A stretch of 64,000 nucleotides of DNA from Flavisolibacter amylovorans (GCF_039541815.1 NZ_BAABGY010000007.1:682001-746000), one strand, 5' to 3'; positions 24,869 through 33,874 are shown, counted from the stretch's first letter. Numbers and translations: made by a program. The notes: generated from the sequence alone by a model not told the origin.

Positions 24869-25837
24869 TCAATGTCCATGTCCGTCGTCGGCGCTGTGGC
24901 CGCCGGCACCGGCACCTGCGCGCGGCTGCGGCATGGCGGCCTTATCGGCTACGTCGGTTACGAAGAGCTCGAAAATGAGGTTGGAGTTGGGCGCGATCGC
25001 GGGTGAGGGCGAATTGGCGCCATAGGCCAGCGGCGAGGGGATCCAGATGCGCGCGCGGTCGCCCTTCTTCAGCAGCTGCACGGCCTCGTCGAAGCCTTTG
25101 ATCATCTGGCCTTCGCCTACCGGGAACTGCAGCGGCGGCTTGGGTGCGCCACCAGTCGTGTCCATATTGGAGTCGAACTCCTTGCCATCAACCGTAGTAC
25201 CACGGTAGCGGATGCTTACGAAGTCGCCCTTCTTCACGGCCGGTCCGGCGCCGGGGGCCAGCACCTGCACAAATACGCCCGAGGGGGTTTTCTGTGCCTG
25301 GATGCCTTGCTGCTGCAGCAGTGCGGTAAGGGCCTGGATATCCTGCTGCAGTTGCGCCTGCACTTTGGTATCCGACTGGAAACGCTTCTCGCGCTCGGCC
25401 GTTTCGTCGGCGCGGGCAGCATCGCGGTTCGGGAAGATGTTGATCACCTTGAAATTGGTCGTGATCTTGTCGCCCTTCTTGAAGCCGGGAGGCAGCTGTC
25501 CACCGGCCACACGCTTGATGAGCGAGTCGATGACCTGTACGGCCACCACGGAGTCGTTCTTATGGAGCAGGGGGAACACCTCGGTGAGGTCATAAGGCGT
25601 GGTCTGGCCGGTATAGTCGAAATAGATGGGGCCGGTGGTGTAGGTGGAGTGCAGCGTGCTGTCGTTCACCTTTTGCGTGAAGTGGATCTTCATTACCTCG
25701 CCCGGCTTCACCTTGGTGCCGCCCTTGGTGTACAGCTTATATGGCATCCCGCCGCGGGTCTTCTTGAAATCAACGTTGTTGCAGCCGGCGGCCAGAAGGG
25801 CCAGGGCGGCTGCCGGAAGCAGGTTCTTGAAATGCAT
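24869..25837 (-). CDS. FKBP-type peptidyl-prolyl cis-trans isomerase, lipoprotein
   Basis: 322 residues with lipobox LLAAGC (Cys19), so envelope-anchored. Two FKBP units are present. The first is degenerate (about 40-135, VKPGEVMKIHFTQKVNDSTL). The second is complete (about 205-300): VKKGDFVSIRYRGTTVDGKE, FPVGEGQMIKGFDEAVQLLK, RARIWIPSPLAYGANSPSPA and NLIFELFVTDV. A Gln-rich helical linker (QAQLQQDIQALTALLQQQGI) joins them. The tail is Gly/His-rich. It probably helps fold exported proteins. The nrnA gene is 12 nt upstream, so an operon is likely. Confidence 0.92.
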   Translation of the reverse strand: MHFKNLLPAAALALLAAGCNNVDFKKTRGGMPYKLYTKGGTKVKPGEVMKIHFTQKVNDSTLHSTYTTGPIYFDYTGQTTPYDLTEVFPLLHKNDSVVAVQVIDSLIKRVAGGQLPPGFKKGDKITTNFKVINIFPNRDAARADETAEREKRFQSDTKVQAQLQQDIQALTALLQQQGIQAQKTPSGVFVQVLAPGAGPAVKKGDFVSIRYRGTTVDGKEFDSNMDTTGGAPKPPLQFPVGEGQMIKGFDEAVQLLKKGDRARIWIPSPLAYGANSPSPAIAPNSNLIFELFVTDVADKAAMPQPRAGAGAGGHSADDGHGH

Positions 25838-25849
25838 GTATCGAGTTGT

Positions 25850-26860
25850 TTATTGTAAAAATGAGCTGTTCTCCTTCAGGGCTTCCTTGAAGCGGCGTAC
25901 CGTATCCGTGAGCGGGGCGCTGTCGCGTCCGCCCGCGGCATTGAAATGACCACCGCCTTCGAAGTAGCTGCGCGCAAAGGTATTGCAATCAAACTCCCCT
26001 TTGCTGCGAAACGACCACTTGCGCTCCTCGTCGCGGTCGATGCAAAGGCCCACGAGCTTGATGCCCTGGATGGAAAGCGGGTAATTGACGAGGCCCTCGG
26101 TGTCGCCGGTCTTGATGTCGAAGCGGAGCAGGTCGGCCTTGGGGATCGAGATGAGGGCCGTGTTGTATTCGTAGTACACCTCCATGCGGTTCATCAGCAC
26201 GTGGCCGAGAAAGCGGAGGCGGTTCTCCAGGTAGTTGTCGTAAAGCTGCTCGTGCACCTTCGTATGCTCGAGGCCGAGCTCCTTGAGGTGGGCTACCATA
26301 TGGTGCACCGAGGCGTGGGTGGACGAAAAGCGGAAAGAGCCCGTGTCGGCTACCACTCCGGCATAGAGGCATTCGGCGGTAGCGATATCGATCTTTTCGG
26401 CATGCCCCGAGCCGGCGATAAAGTCGTAAACCATCTCGCAGGTAGAGCTCTTGCCGGTATCCGAAACGCCGTACTGGAACATGGCTTCGTCGGGCTCCTG
26501 GTGGTGGTCGATCAGGATCTTGGTGCAGGGCAATGCAGACAGCAGGGACGCCATCGACTTGGTGCGGCCCATGTGGTTGAAGTCGAGGCAGAACAGCCAC
26601 TCGGCTTCCTGCAGCCAGTCTTCCGATTTCTTGCGGTGCAGCTCGAAGTCGAGCACCGTGTCGGCGCCGGGCATCCAGTCGACCCAGCGGGCCCAGTTGG
26701 TGGGCGAGATCACCTGCACGGTGTGCCCCAGGTGCCGCAGAAAGTGGTACAGGCCCAGGGTAGAGCCCATAGCGTCGGCATCGGGCTTCTGGTGCATGGT
26801 AATGGCGATACGGCGCGCAGGGCCGCTCAGCAAGGGATAGATTTCGGAAATGGGCTGCAT
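25850..26860 (-). CDS. nrnA: DHH/DHHA1 phosphoesterase, NrnA-like nanoRNase/pAp phosphatase
   Basis: 336 residues. DHH motifs run in order: ITMHQKPDADAMGSTLGLYH at about 20-39, LDFNHMGR, the name motif LIDHHQEPD at about 116, and AGVVADTGSFRFSST. The DHHA1 substrate loop is the C-terminal GGGHFNAAGG. NrnA degrades 2-5-nt RNAs and dephosphorylates pAp. It heads an operon with the FKBP gene, and an exact -7 box lies 10 nt upstream. Confidence 0.92.
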   Translation of the reverse strand: MQPISEIYPLLSGPARRIAITMHQKPDADAMGSTLGLYHFLRHLGHTVQVISPTNWARWVDWMPGADTVLDFELHRKKSEDWLQEAEWLFCLDFNHMGRTKSMASLLSALPCTKILIDHHQEPDEAMFQYGVSDTGKSSTCEMVYDFIAGSGHAEKIDIATAECLYAGVVADTGSFRFSSTHASVHHMVAHLKELGLEHTKVHEQLYDNYLENRLRFLGHVLMNRMEVYYEYNTALISIPKADLLRFDIKTGDTEGLVNYPLSIQGIKLVGLCIDRDEERKWSFRSKGEFDCNTFARSYFEGGGHFNAAGGRDSAPLTDTVRRFKEALKENSSFLQ

Positions 26861-26870
26861 AAAGAGGGGG

Positions 26871-26878
26871 CAAACCTA
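26871..26878 (-). promoter_or_regulatory. -7 box TAGGTTTG for nrnA
   Basis: An exact TAnnTTTG match on the minus strand, 10 nt before the nrnA ATG. No convincing -33 element. Confidence 0.45.
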
Positions 26879-26929
26879 CGTGATTTTGGGCAATGGAGCG
26901 GTGCGGAGCCTGAGCGCCCGGTAATGAAA

Positions 26930-26951
26930 AGCCGCTGCAGTTGCAGCGGCT
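26930..26951 (-). terminator. Intrinsic terminator
   Basis: AGCCGCTGCA / TGCAGCGGCT with a 2-nt loop, then TTTTC on the minus strand, 24 nt beyond the stop at 26976. Confidence 0.7.
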
Positions 26952-26975
26952 CCTCTCCTGGTCGGTCGGTTTGGT

Positions 26976-28505
26976 TTATCGTTCGGGCATGTAGATCTTC
27001 AGGTTGCCGTCGTTCTCGGAACTTACGATCAGCAGGCTCTTTCCGTTCGGTGACTTTCGTGCCGGCACGTAGAGCACCCCTTCCGGTCCGTCGCCGGCGG
27101 CCAGTATTTTTACGAAAACCGGGGCGGCCGGGTCAGTGACGTCATAAAGCGCGACGGCATCGGCACGCTCGAGGCCCACGAAAAGGATGTCGCGCGTACC
27201 CACACGGCCTACGGTCACGCCCTCGGGCTCTACGCTCTTGTCGTCGCTGCGGGCGTCGTCGTACATGGCGGCAGCCCGGGCGCGCACGTCGAGATCGTTC
27301 CGGCTGTCGAATACCTGGCTCCCGGTAGCGCCGTTCCAGACGCTGAAGGAGCGGGCACCAAAGCTGTACAGGGCGTCGAAGTCGCCGTCGCCATCGGTAT
27401 CACCGAGGCTGGAGGTCACGTTCAGGCGGCCCAGCGAGCTGTTGGCTTTGAGTGCAGCAGCGTTGGGGAAGGCCGTGGCATCCAGCACGTGCGCGTTGGC
27501 GCCCAGGCGGCGGCCCTCGGTATAGCCCGTATACTCGCGGGCGTCACCCTCGTTGGCGGTAAACAGGTAGGGAATGCCATTGCGCTCGAGCACGGCGATG
27601 GCGTCGGGCATATAAACCCCTTTGACCGGCGCGGCAGCGAAGGTGATCCCGCCGTCCTGGTCGGACAGGTCGGTGGCATTGGCCGTGTTGCTGTAGTCTT
27701 TGAAGCCGAGTGGCCACAAAGCGGTGACGGTCTTTGCGGAAAGGTCGATGCGGGCGATGGCGTTGTTTTCCTGCAGGGTCACCCAGGCGCTGCGCGAGTC
27801 GGGGCTCACGGTGATGTATTCGGGCTCGGCGTCTTTGGCGAGGTCGCCTGCCGAGGGACCGAAGGTGCGGAAGCCACCGGCGCGCAGGGCTGCGAGCTGC
27901 CCGCCGAAGGAGCCGAAGTCGAGTGTCGTAACGGCGTCGCCGTTCTGCAGGTCGATGATGGATACGCCGCCTGCAGGGTCGATGCTGTAGTCGGCATTGG
28001 GCTCCGCTTCGTTGGCGGTGAGCAGGTAGCGGCCATCGGGCGAAAAGGTGATCATGTCGGGCAGGGCGCCGACGGGGATGTTCTTGAGCAGGCTGTAATC
28101 GTCGGTGCGGAACAGGAGCACGCGGCCCGGGTTCGTTTTCACGCCTGACTCGAGCGCTACGGCGAGACGGCCGTCGTGGACGGCCACGCTATTGGCAGCC
28201 CCGTTATAGGCCCCCAGGCTGATATGTCCGATTACTACCGGCGCGGCAGGGTTGGCGATGTCGACCACTTCCACCCGGTTGAGGGTGGTGGCGTTGTTGA
28301 CCACGAACAGGCGCTTCGTGCGCTCGCAGTAGGCGGTGATCTCCGCCGCGCCGGTGCCGGCGATATTCAGGGTAGCTACGGTCGTGAAGGAAGACGCGTC
28401 TTCCATGATCACCGGCTCCGGGGCCGGACCGGTGTCTGCGACATCTTTCTTCTTACAGGCAACGAGCAGGGAGGCGGCAAGGCAGGAAAGCAACAGGCGT
28501 TTCAT
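26976..28505 (-). CDS. Choice-of-anchor I family beta-propeller lipoprotein
   Basis: 509 residues with lipobox LLVAC (Cys17). It contains repeated propeller blades: KRLFVVNNATTLNRVEVVDI, ITFSPDGRYLLTANEAEPNA, EPEYITVSPDSRSAWVTLQE, PYLFTANEGDAREYTGY and VEPEGVTVGRVGTRDILFVG. A calcium-like loop GDTDGDGDFDAL sits near residue 380. This order (NEAEPN, NEGDARE, VEPEGV) is diagnostic of the choice-of-anchor I family, exported proteins whose anchors differ by lineage. Enzymatic role unknown. Single gene with its own terminator. Confidence 0.88.
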   Translation of the reverse strand: MKRLLLSCLAASLLVACKKKDVADTGPAPEPVIMEDASSFTTVATLNIAGTGAAEITAYCERTKRLFVVNNATTLNRVEVVDIANPAAPVVIGHISLGAYNGAANSVAVHDGRLAVALESGVKTNPGRVLLFRTDDYSLLKNIPVGALPDMITFSPDGRYLLTANEAEPNADYSIDPAGGVSIIDLQNGDAVTTLDFGSFGGQLAALRAGGFRTFGPSAGDLAKDAEPEYITVSPDSRSAWVTLQENNAIARIDLSAKTVTALWPLGFKDYSNTANATDLSDQDGGITFAAAPVKGVYMPDAIAVLERNGIPYLFTANEGDAREYTGYTEGRRLGANAHVLDATAFPNAAALKANSSLGRLNVTSSLGDTDGDGDFDALYSFGARSFSVWNGATGSQVFDSRNDLDVRARAAAMYDDARSDDKSVEPEGVTVGRVGTRDILFVGLERADAVALYDVTDPAAPVFVKILAAGDGPEGVLYVPARKSPNGKSLLIVSSENDGNLKIYMPER

Positions 28506-28644
28506 GAGCGGGAGTTTCGTGCCGCAAAAATGCAGGCAAGCGCCTCCCTCCCACCCGATTTGGCGTTACCAAATTGTGACCGGATAATGATGTATTTGTT
28601 GCGTGGGGTGGCGGTGCCGCGATGTGTGCCTTCCTGCCGATCGC

Positions 28645-28706
28645 GCTATGGATGAAGCCGTGAGCTGGTGCTATTTCGAACACCCACGGCTGAAGCTATG
28701 GGCTGG
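28645..28706 (+). repeat. REP palindromes, left flank of transposase (2 copies)
   Basis: CTATGGATGAAGCCGTGAGC (degenerate) and CCCACGGCTGAAGCTATGGG, each followed by CTGGTG, separated by a TATTTCGAA-type spacer. They lie next to the 3' end of the minus-strand transposase gene. Confidence 0.8.
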
Positions 28707-28734
28707 TGGGGGACCTGCCACCATGGCGAACCGA

Positions 28735-29166
28735 TCAGAAGCTGGTGCCGTCGAGCGCTTCAAATTGGGTCCATTCCTGTCCGAAATTTATTTTTTGATG
28801 GTGCTCCTTTTGACGTTCGATGTAACCCACCACACGCCGGACAATATCAGGTGAAACCGAGATGGCTGCAAAGCCGATCGGCCACGCAAATCGTTCTCTG
28901 CATTGCCCGTGGTGATTCATCCAATGAGCGAAAGCACCATTTACTTTTCGCAGGATCTCAGAGAGTGGTCGATCAAGACGTGGACCAGTCAATGCTTGCA
29001 CGTGGTCAGCCACTCCGTTCAGCGAGAGTAGCCTGCAACCCTCCTTCTCGAAATGGTGCGCCAGGCGGGGATATAGGTGTCGCTCTATTTCCGGGGTGAT
29101 GAACGGCTGCCTTGCCTTGGTGGACCAGACTACATGGATCCAGCTTCGGTTCAATGTAGGCGCCAT
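28735..29166 (-). CDS. REP-associated tyrosine transposase (IS200/IS605-like TnpA, RAYT)
   Basis: 143 residues, the usual TnpA size. Motifs: N-terminal strand HVVWSTKARQPF; HUH-equivalent GVADHVQALTG at about 51-61, where the second His is Gln (H55-V-Q57); helix region LSEILRKVNGAFAHWMNHHG; and the catalytic Tyr in VVGYIERQKEHHQK (Y115), followed by FGQEW. Such single-strand transposases move or maintain REP hairpins. Two REP palindromes flank each side in opposite orientation, and more copies lie at 37.1 and 47.0 kb. There is no tnpB. The HVQ change may affect metal binding, so activity is uncertain. Confidence 0.9.
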   Translation of the reverse strand: MAPTLNRSWIHVVWSTKARQPFITPEIERHLYPRLAHHFEKEGCRLLSLNGVADHVQALTGPRLDRPLSEILRKVNGAFAHWMNHHGQCRERFAWPIGFAAISVSPDIVRRVVGYIERQKEHHQKINFGQEWTQFEALDGTSF

Positions 29167-29260
29167 GGGTAAGTTTTTCTTTGAAAACTACCAATATCCA
29201 ATACTTATCCAGCAGGGAAAAAGACCATCATTTTTTGTGTTTTTTCGGTACGTCCATACG

Positions 29261-29324
29261 AGCCCACGGCTTCAGCCGTGGGTTTTCGACGTAACGCCAG
29301 CCCATAACTTCAGCTATGGGCACC
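29261..29324 (-). repeat. REP palindromes, right flank of transposase (2 copies)
   Basis: CCCACGGCTTCAGCCGTGGG and CCCATAACTTCAGCTATGGG, inverted relative to the left flank and separated by a TTTTCGACG-type spacer. Confidence 0.8.
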
Positions 29325-29353
29325 CATCATACCCCCTGGCGAAAAACAGACAA

Positions 29354-30166
29354 TCAATAGGTGCGGGTGTACGTCACGCCCTCTTTCAGCGCACCGGTTT
29401 CGCCGGCACTCACACGGAACCTGGTCGGCAACGTTTTCCATTTGCCGAAATCGCCGCGGTATACCACGAAGTGCAGGTGCGGTCCGCTCGTCCAGCCGGT
29501 GTTGCCGCTGCGGGCGATGGGGTCGCCGCGCCGCACGCTGTCGCCCAGCTTCACCAGCGCACCGTTGGGCGCAATGTGGGCGTAATGGCCGAAGGTGCCG
29601 TCGGGGTGCCGGATCGTTACGTAGTTGTTGTATTGCTTGCACGACTCCGAGGCACAGGCCTGTGTATGCTGCTGTACCACCTTGACCACGGTTCCCTCGC
29701 GCGCCGCCCGGATCTCCGTGCCCTCGGGCATAGTAAAATCGAGAGCACTTTCACCCCGGTGCGAGAAGTTTCCGTTGTAGCCCTGGAACAGCAGGAAACT
29801 TCCGCCCGTTGCAAACGGAAGGTCATAGACATAGCTATCGTCGTGCACGGCGTCCACGTCACCGGTGGCGGTATTGTAGCGGAAGGAGAATTTGAAGGCG
29901 GTGCCCGCCTTCTCCGGCTTTACGTCGCCGATACGGAGCTTCTCCGAGCGCGGCGGCAGCAGGAACTGCGTCTTGCCCCCTTCCGAGAACGCGAGGTTAT
30001 CGAGCTTGAGGTCGAGGAATACCGATACGGGGTACCATTCCTCGTTATTGCCGTACAGCACGAAGCCGCCCCCGTCGGGCAGGCGCTCGTGAAAGACCTT
30101 GACGGCGGGCTGGGCAAACAGCAGCCCCGAAAGAAGGAGTACCGGGAGTAACAGGAAGCGTTTCAT
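29354..30166 (-). CDS. M23 family metallopeptidase (LytM-like endopeptidase)
   Basis: 270 residues from MKRFLLLPVLLLSGLLFAQP (signal peptide); the frame is open 14 codons upstream. An N-terminal beta region leads to the peptidase domain at about 140-260: FSHRGESALDFTMPEGTEI holds the first zinc ligands (HxxxxxxD), and GPHLHFVVYR the HxH. GTVVKVVQQ and HYAHIAPNGALVKLGDSVRR are typical. Family members cut peptidoglycan cross-links in the periplasm. Single gene. Confidence 0.92.
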   Translation of the reverse strand: MKRFLLLPVLLLSGLLFAQPAVKVFHERLPDGGGFVLYGNNEEWYPVSVFLDLKLDNLAFSEGGKTQFLLPPRSEKLRIGDVKPEKAGTAFKFSFRYNTATGDVDAVHDDSYVYDLPFATGGSFLLFQGYNGNFSHRGESALDFTMPEGTEIRAAREGTVVKVVQQHTQACASESCKQYNNYVTIRHPDGTFGHYAHIAPNGALVKLGDSVRRGDPIARSGNTGWTSGPHLHFVVYRGDFGKWKTLPTRFRVSAGETGALKEGVTYTRTY

Positions 30167-30314
30167 GGACGGGGTGTTTTGGTGTTCCGGGCAAGATACG
30201 GCAACCACGGATTCTTGCGCCCGTCTGCTCCGGTTGCCTGCGGGCGTATGGTTCGCCCGGATTTCCGGAGGCGGCGCCGGCTTCCACTTCGGCCCGGACC
30301 TCCCGCAAGCATGG

Positions 30315-30890
30315 CTACTCCGGCCGGTCTGCCGGGGAGAGCGGGCGGATGACGCGGCAGGGATTGCCGGCGGCGAACACGTCGGGCGGGATGTCTTTCG
30401 TCACCACCGAGCCCGCGCCGATCACGGAACGATCGCCGATAGATACGCCGGGGCAGATGATGGCGCTGCCGCCGATCCACACATCGTCGCCGATCGTGAT
30501 CGGTTTTCCTGCCTCCAGTCCGCTCGCCCGGGTGGCCGCGTCCATCGGGTGGGTGGCGGCATAGATCTGTACGTTCGGACCAAAGAGCGTGCGGCTCCCG
30601 ATCGTGACCGGGGCGACGTCGAGCACCACGCAGTTGAAGTTGAAAAACACCCGCTCCCCCATCCGGATATTGCTGCCGTAGTCGCAATAAAAGGGAGGCT
30701 GGATCCAGAGCTCTGCACCGGCGTTCGGGAGCAGCTCCGCCAGGATGCGGGCGCGCTTTTGCGGGAGGTCTTCACCCGAATCGTTGAGTGCTTTCAGCAG
30801 CAGGCGGGCCTGCAGGCGCTCTTCCGACAATTGGGGATCGAGGGCGTTATAGAGCTCGCCCGCCAGCATTTTTTCCTTTTCGGATTTCAT
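30315..30890 (-). CDS. Sugar O-acetyltransferase (maltose/galactoside acetyltransferase, NodL/LacA group)
   Basis: 191 residues from MKSEKEKMLAGELYNALDPQ; the open frame further up is not homologous. The N-terminal mac domain (about 1-60) is followed by a left-handed parallel beta helix: PPFYCDYGSNIRMGERVFFN, VTIGSRTLFGPNVQIYAATH (catalytic His), ITIGDDVWIGGSAIICPGVS and IGDRSVIGAGSVVTKDIPPD. It transfers acetyl from acetyl-CoA to a sugar. The upstream hypothetical gene ends 38 nt before its start, so they may share a transcript. Confidence 0.92.
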   Translation of the reverse strand: MKSEKEKMLAGELYNALDPQLSEERLQARLLLKALNDSGEDLPQKRARILAELLPNAGAELWIQPPFYCDYGSNIRMGERVFFNFNCVVLDVAPVTIGSRTLFGPNVQIYAATHPMDAATRASGLEAGKPITIGDDVWIGGSAIICPGVSIGDRSVIGAGSVVTKDIPPDVFAAGNPCRVIRPLSPADRPE

Positions 30891-30928
30891 GCCGGAAAGG
30901 TAAACAGGCGCCGGCCGGCCGCCATGGT

Positions 30929-31381
30929 TCAGCCTTCGCGCAGCCAGTCGTCGGTGAAACGCCGCGCAGCGAAGCCAAGGGCCGTAAACTCGTCCTGCCC
31001 GGGCCCGGCAATGGCGCCGTAGGTGCGGAGGATGCGATTGATGAGGTCCTGCCCGTACCGGAAGGTGCGTACGCGCAACCCTCCTTCCCACATGATGGCG
31101 GCCTGGCTACCCTCACCGGTCCATTGCAACACCTCTGCGTAGGAAAGCGGCCCCGCCTCCGAAACCACCAGAGCCGCTTCCTCGATAGCGCCGGTCAGCA
31201 GCTCGAAACCGTTGACAGGCACAGCTTCCCCGCTTCCGTTCATCTGGCGCTGCAGCGCGTCGGTGAGCGGGATCAGGAACAGCTCCTGTCCCAGTGCGAT
31301 GATGCGCGCCGCCGGGAAACGCATCCGGATGCCGTTAAGTGCCGGCTCGGCGCCGATAAAGCCGTGAAAGGAAAAAGCCAT
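30929..31381 (-). CDS. Hypothetical cytoplasmic protein
   Basis: 150 residues from MAFSFHGFIGAEPALNGIRM; the frame is open 25 codons higher but runs through family A repeats, so the inner start is used. No signal peptide or membrane helix. Mixed alpha/beta character (ARIIALGQELFLIPLTDALQ, FELLTGAIEEAALVVSEAGP, TFRYGQDLINRILRTYGAIA) suggests a compact globular protein of the immunity-protein or SMI1/DUF kind, but I cannot name the family. Probably co-transcribed with the acetyltransferase. Confidence 0.6.
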   Translation of the reverse strand: MAFSFHGFIGAEPALNGIRMRFPAARIIALGQELFLIPLTDALQRQMNGSGEAVPVNGFELLTGAIEEAALVVSEAGPLSYAEVLQWTGEGSQAAIMWEGGLRVRTFRYGQDLINRILRTYGAIAGPGQDEFTALGFAARRFTDDWLREG

Positions 31382-31390
31382 AAGGAAGTT

Positions 31391-31420
31391 CAGATCTCGG
31401 ATTTCAGATTTCAGATTTGA
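31391..31420. repeat. Micro-repeat family A
   Basis: CAGATCTCGGATTTCAGATT then TCAGATTTGA, 10 nt upstream of the start at 31381. Confidence 0.6.
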
Positions 31421-31498
31421 GTCATACCGGTTGAGTGGAAACCGGCCCGTAAACATACGGGCTTGTCCTGGCGTAGAACTGGAGCCGTCACCGGCAAG

Positions 31499-32167
31499 CT
31501 ACCGGCAGCCCTGCTCCCGCTTCGCCAGCAGCTCATCGTACGGAGGTATGAGAAAGCCTTCTTCCTGCTCACGCACGGTCACGAAGAACCGGTATGCCTC
31601 CACGCTATAGCGGCAGGGGTCGATGCCAGCCTTCGTAAAAGCCAGGGCAGACGGCCCGTTCCTCCGGGCATAGAGCTCGCCGGCCACCTGCTCCAATTTC
31701 ATAAACAGGAAACCCCGGCTTTGCTGGTCATCGGCACCCCGGTAGCGGCGGAGGACATCCCGGAACGTAGCCTTCGCGGCGTCGAGCCGGCCAAGCTGCA
31801 GCTGGCAAAAGCCGATCGTTTGATAAGCCAAAGCCACCAGCTCGGCCGACAGCCCGGGCGACCGTAACTCCCGTTGCGACCAAAAGATCGCACGCTCATA
31901 CGCGCCCAGCTGGTAATAGCAGTCCGGAAGCCTCATCCAGGCATGGCGGTTCGTACTGTCGAGGCGGTATGCCTCCTCGAATCGATCGATCGAATGCCGG
32001 TAAAGCCCGGGCAGTTCGGCGCTGTCGCCTTTAAAGAACACTGTCTTCGAGTACGAACTCATTCCTTCTACCAATACCCGCTCCGATGCGGCACGGTCGA
32101 GGGGTTGCGCACCCGACCGGCAGGCGCTGAACAGCAAGAGGACATAAAGAGGCAAGCGTCTTTGCAT
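31499..32167 (-). CDS. TPR-containing lipoprotein
   Basis: 222 residues from MQRRLPLYVLLLFSAC (lipobox Cys16); 40 open codons upstream lack signal features. The rest is helical with TPR-like pairs: YRHSIDRFEEAYRLDSTNRH, RLPDCYYQLGAYERAIFWSQ, ALAYQTIGFCQLQLGRLDAA and SRGFLFMKLEQVAGELYARR. Such proteins scaffold envelope complexes. No partner can be named. Confidence 0.75.
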   Translation of the reverse strand: MQRRLPLYVLLLFSACRSGAQPLDRAASERVLVEGMSSYSKTVFFKGDSAELPGLYRHSIDRFEEAYRLDSTNRHAWMRLPDCYYQLGAYERAIFWSQRELRSPGLSAELVALAYQTIGFCQLQLGRLDAAKATFRDVLRRYRGADDQQSRGFLFMKLEQVAGELYARRNGPSALAFTKAGIDPCRYSVEAYRFFVTVREQEEGFLIPPYDELLAKREQGCR

Positions 32168-32322
32168 CGGCAGCAAGTTTGGCAACGGCCCTATCGGCCT
32201 GCCCCTAAGATAAGCGCGGCGAAGCAACCGCATCAAAAAAAGGCCACCCTGCGGGCAGCCTTGCGGGTATGCGTTTGTCGGAGGCACGCCACGTCAAACT
32301 TCAACCACCAAACCTTAAACGC

Positions 32323-33774
32323 TTACCTGCCCACCACCTTGATCATGGTGCCAGCGGTGAGGTTATCGGTCAGCTGCATGCCGTTGAGGATCGCCAGCTC
32401 GTTGTGGCGAGCCTCCGGGATGCCGGCCGCAGTGAGGGCCGCACGCAGCGTGGTGGCGCTGCTGATGGTGCGGAGCTTGATGCGCTCGGCGGTGCGGTTC
32501 AGCTTGGCCGGATCGGAAAGGGTGCGGAAGCCTTCCATGATCGAAGCGAAGGTGCTCTGGCGCTCCGCGAAGTCGGCGCCGGCCGACACACCGACCATGT
32601 GGTAAATATTGCCGTTGTACTGGATGAAATAGTTCAGCGTGCGGATGGTGCCGCCGCCCTGCTGCTGTTGCTGGTCGGCTACGGCTACAAGCGCCGAAAG
32701 GCCGTTCACGGTCGTTTCACGGCTATCCACCACCGTGAGCTGGAGCTTTTGCAGTTGCGCCGTAGCCGCCTCGCGCAGGTTGCTGCCGGGGGCAAGCATC
32801 AGGATCACGAGTGCCTTTCCGTCGGCCGGGGCCATCTGGAACTGCGACGGTGAATTCTGGTACTGCCAGCCCTGGGGCACCGGGAACTGGAAGCGCAGCT
32901 CGGGGTGGTAGAACGCACCCGTTTCCACGTAGCCCTGGCGCGGGTCGGCGCCATAGGTGATGCCCTCGATGCGGCGCAGGTAGCTTTCGCGGTTAACCTT
33001 GAGGGCCGCATCGGTCTGGTTGGTTTTCTGCTGCCACTGGTCGGCCAGCTTGTTTACCGTTACGAAGCGGTCGCCCGGGTCGGGGTGCGTGCTCAGGAAG
33101 GGCGGAATGGCTTGTGCATTGGCCGATTGGCTCTGGCGCTGCAGCGTCTGGAAGAAGGTGGCCATGTTATGCGCGTTGTAGCCTTGCTTCGTCATGTATT
33201 CGACCCCGAGCTCGTCGGCCTGGCGCTCGTCGTCGCGGCTGAACTTGAGCATCAGCAGGCCCACGCCTTGCATCGCACTTTCCGCGAAGCGGCCGAGGTT
33301 GGGGTTTACGATCACGGAAGCGAGTACGCCTACCTGCCCCAGCATCTGGTTGCGTTGCTGGATCACCGAGTGGCGGGCCGTGATGTGGCCCGTTTCGTGG
33401 CCCAACACCCCCATGAACTGGGCCTCGTCGTTAAAGTGGGCCATGATGCCGCGGGTGAAGTACACGTAGCCGCCGGGGGTAGCAAAGGCGTTGATGACGT
33501 CGGAGTCGAGGACCCGGAACGTATAGGCGATGTTCGGGCGGTGCGAGATGGCGGCTACCGCTTGGCCGCGCTCGCGCATGAAGCGCTGGAGGGAAGAATC
33601 GGGGTAAAGCCCGAACTGGGCCACGATCTGGGGATCGGCCTCCTGGCCCATGGAGATCTCCTGGGCTTCCGAGGTGAATACGACCTGCCGCTTGCCGGTG
33701 ACGGGGTTGCGGGCGCAGGATTGGGCGAGCGCGATGCCGAGGGCGAGTCCGCCGAGAAGGAGTGCATTTTTCAT
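32323..33774 (-). CDS. M48 family metalloprotease, lipoprotein (BepA-like)
   Basis: 483 residues from MKNALLLGGLALGIALAQSC (lipobox Cys20); the open frame extends upstream without a signal peptide. The zinc motif LGHETGHITARHS (HETGH at 126-130) and the downstream third ligand in RDDERQADELGVEYMTKQGY mark an M48 peptidase. NAFATPGGYVYFTRGIM is diagnostic of the BepA/YfgC group. The C-terminal 150 residues hold a separate domain, ending in a LysM-like stretch (ELAILNGMQLTDNLTAGTMI). It probably performs outer membrane protein quality control. Confidence 0.92.
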   Translation of the reverse strand: MKNALLLGGLALGIALAQSCARNPVTGKRQVVFTSEAQEISMGQEADPQIVAQFGLYPDSSLQRFMRERGQAVAAISHRPNIAYTFRVLDSDVINAFATPGGYVYFTRGIMAHFNDEAQFMGVLGHETGHITARHSVIQQRNQMLGQVGVLASVIVNPNLGRFAESAMQGVGLLMLKFSRDDERQADELGVEYMTKQGYNAHNMATFFQTLQRQSQSANAQAIPPFLSTHPDPGDRFVTVNKLADQWQQKTNQTDAALKVNRESYLRRIEGITYGADPRQGYVETGAFYHPELRFQFPVPQGWQYQNSPSQFQMAPADGKALVILMLAPGSNLREAATAQLQKLQLTVVDSRETTVNGLSALVAVADQQQQQGGGTIRTLNYFIQYNGNIYHMVGVSAGADFAERQSTFASIMEGFRTLSDPAKLNRTAERIKLRTISSATTLRAALTAAGIPEARHNELAILNGMQLTDNLTAGTMIKVVGR

Positions 33775-33874
33775 AATCGTCTGTTGTATAAGGCCTTGAC
33801 GCAGTGCCGGCGCCTTTCTGCCGACCTGCCCGGGCTTCCGGCCGGCATGATGCAAATACGATACCGCAGAGGGA

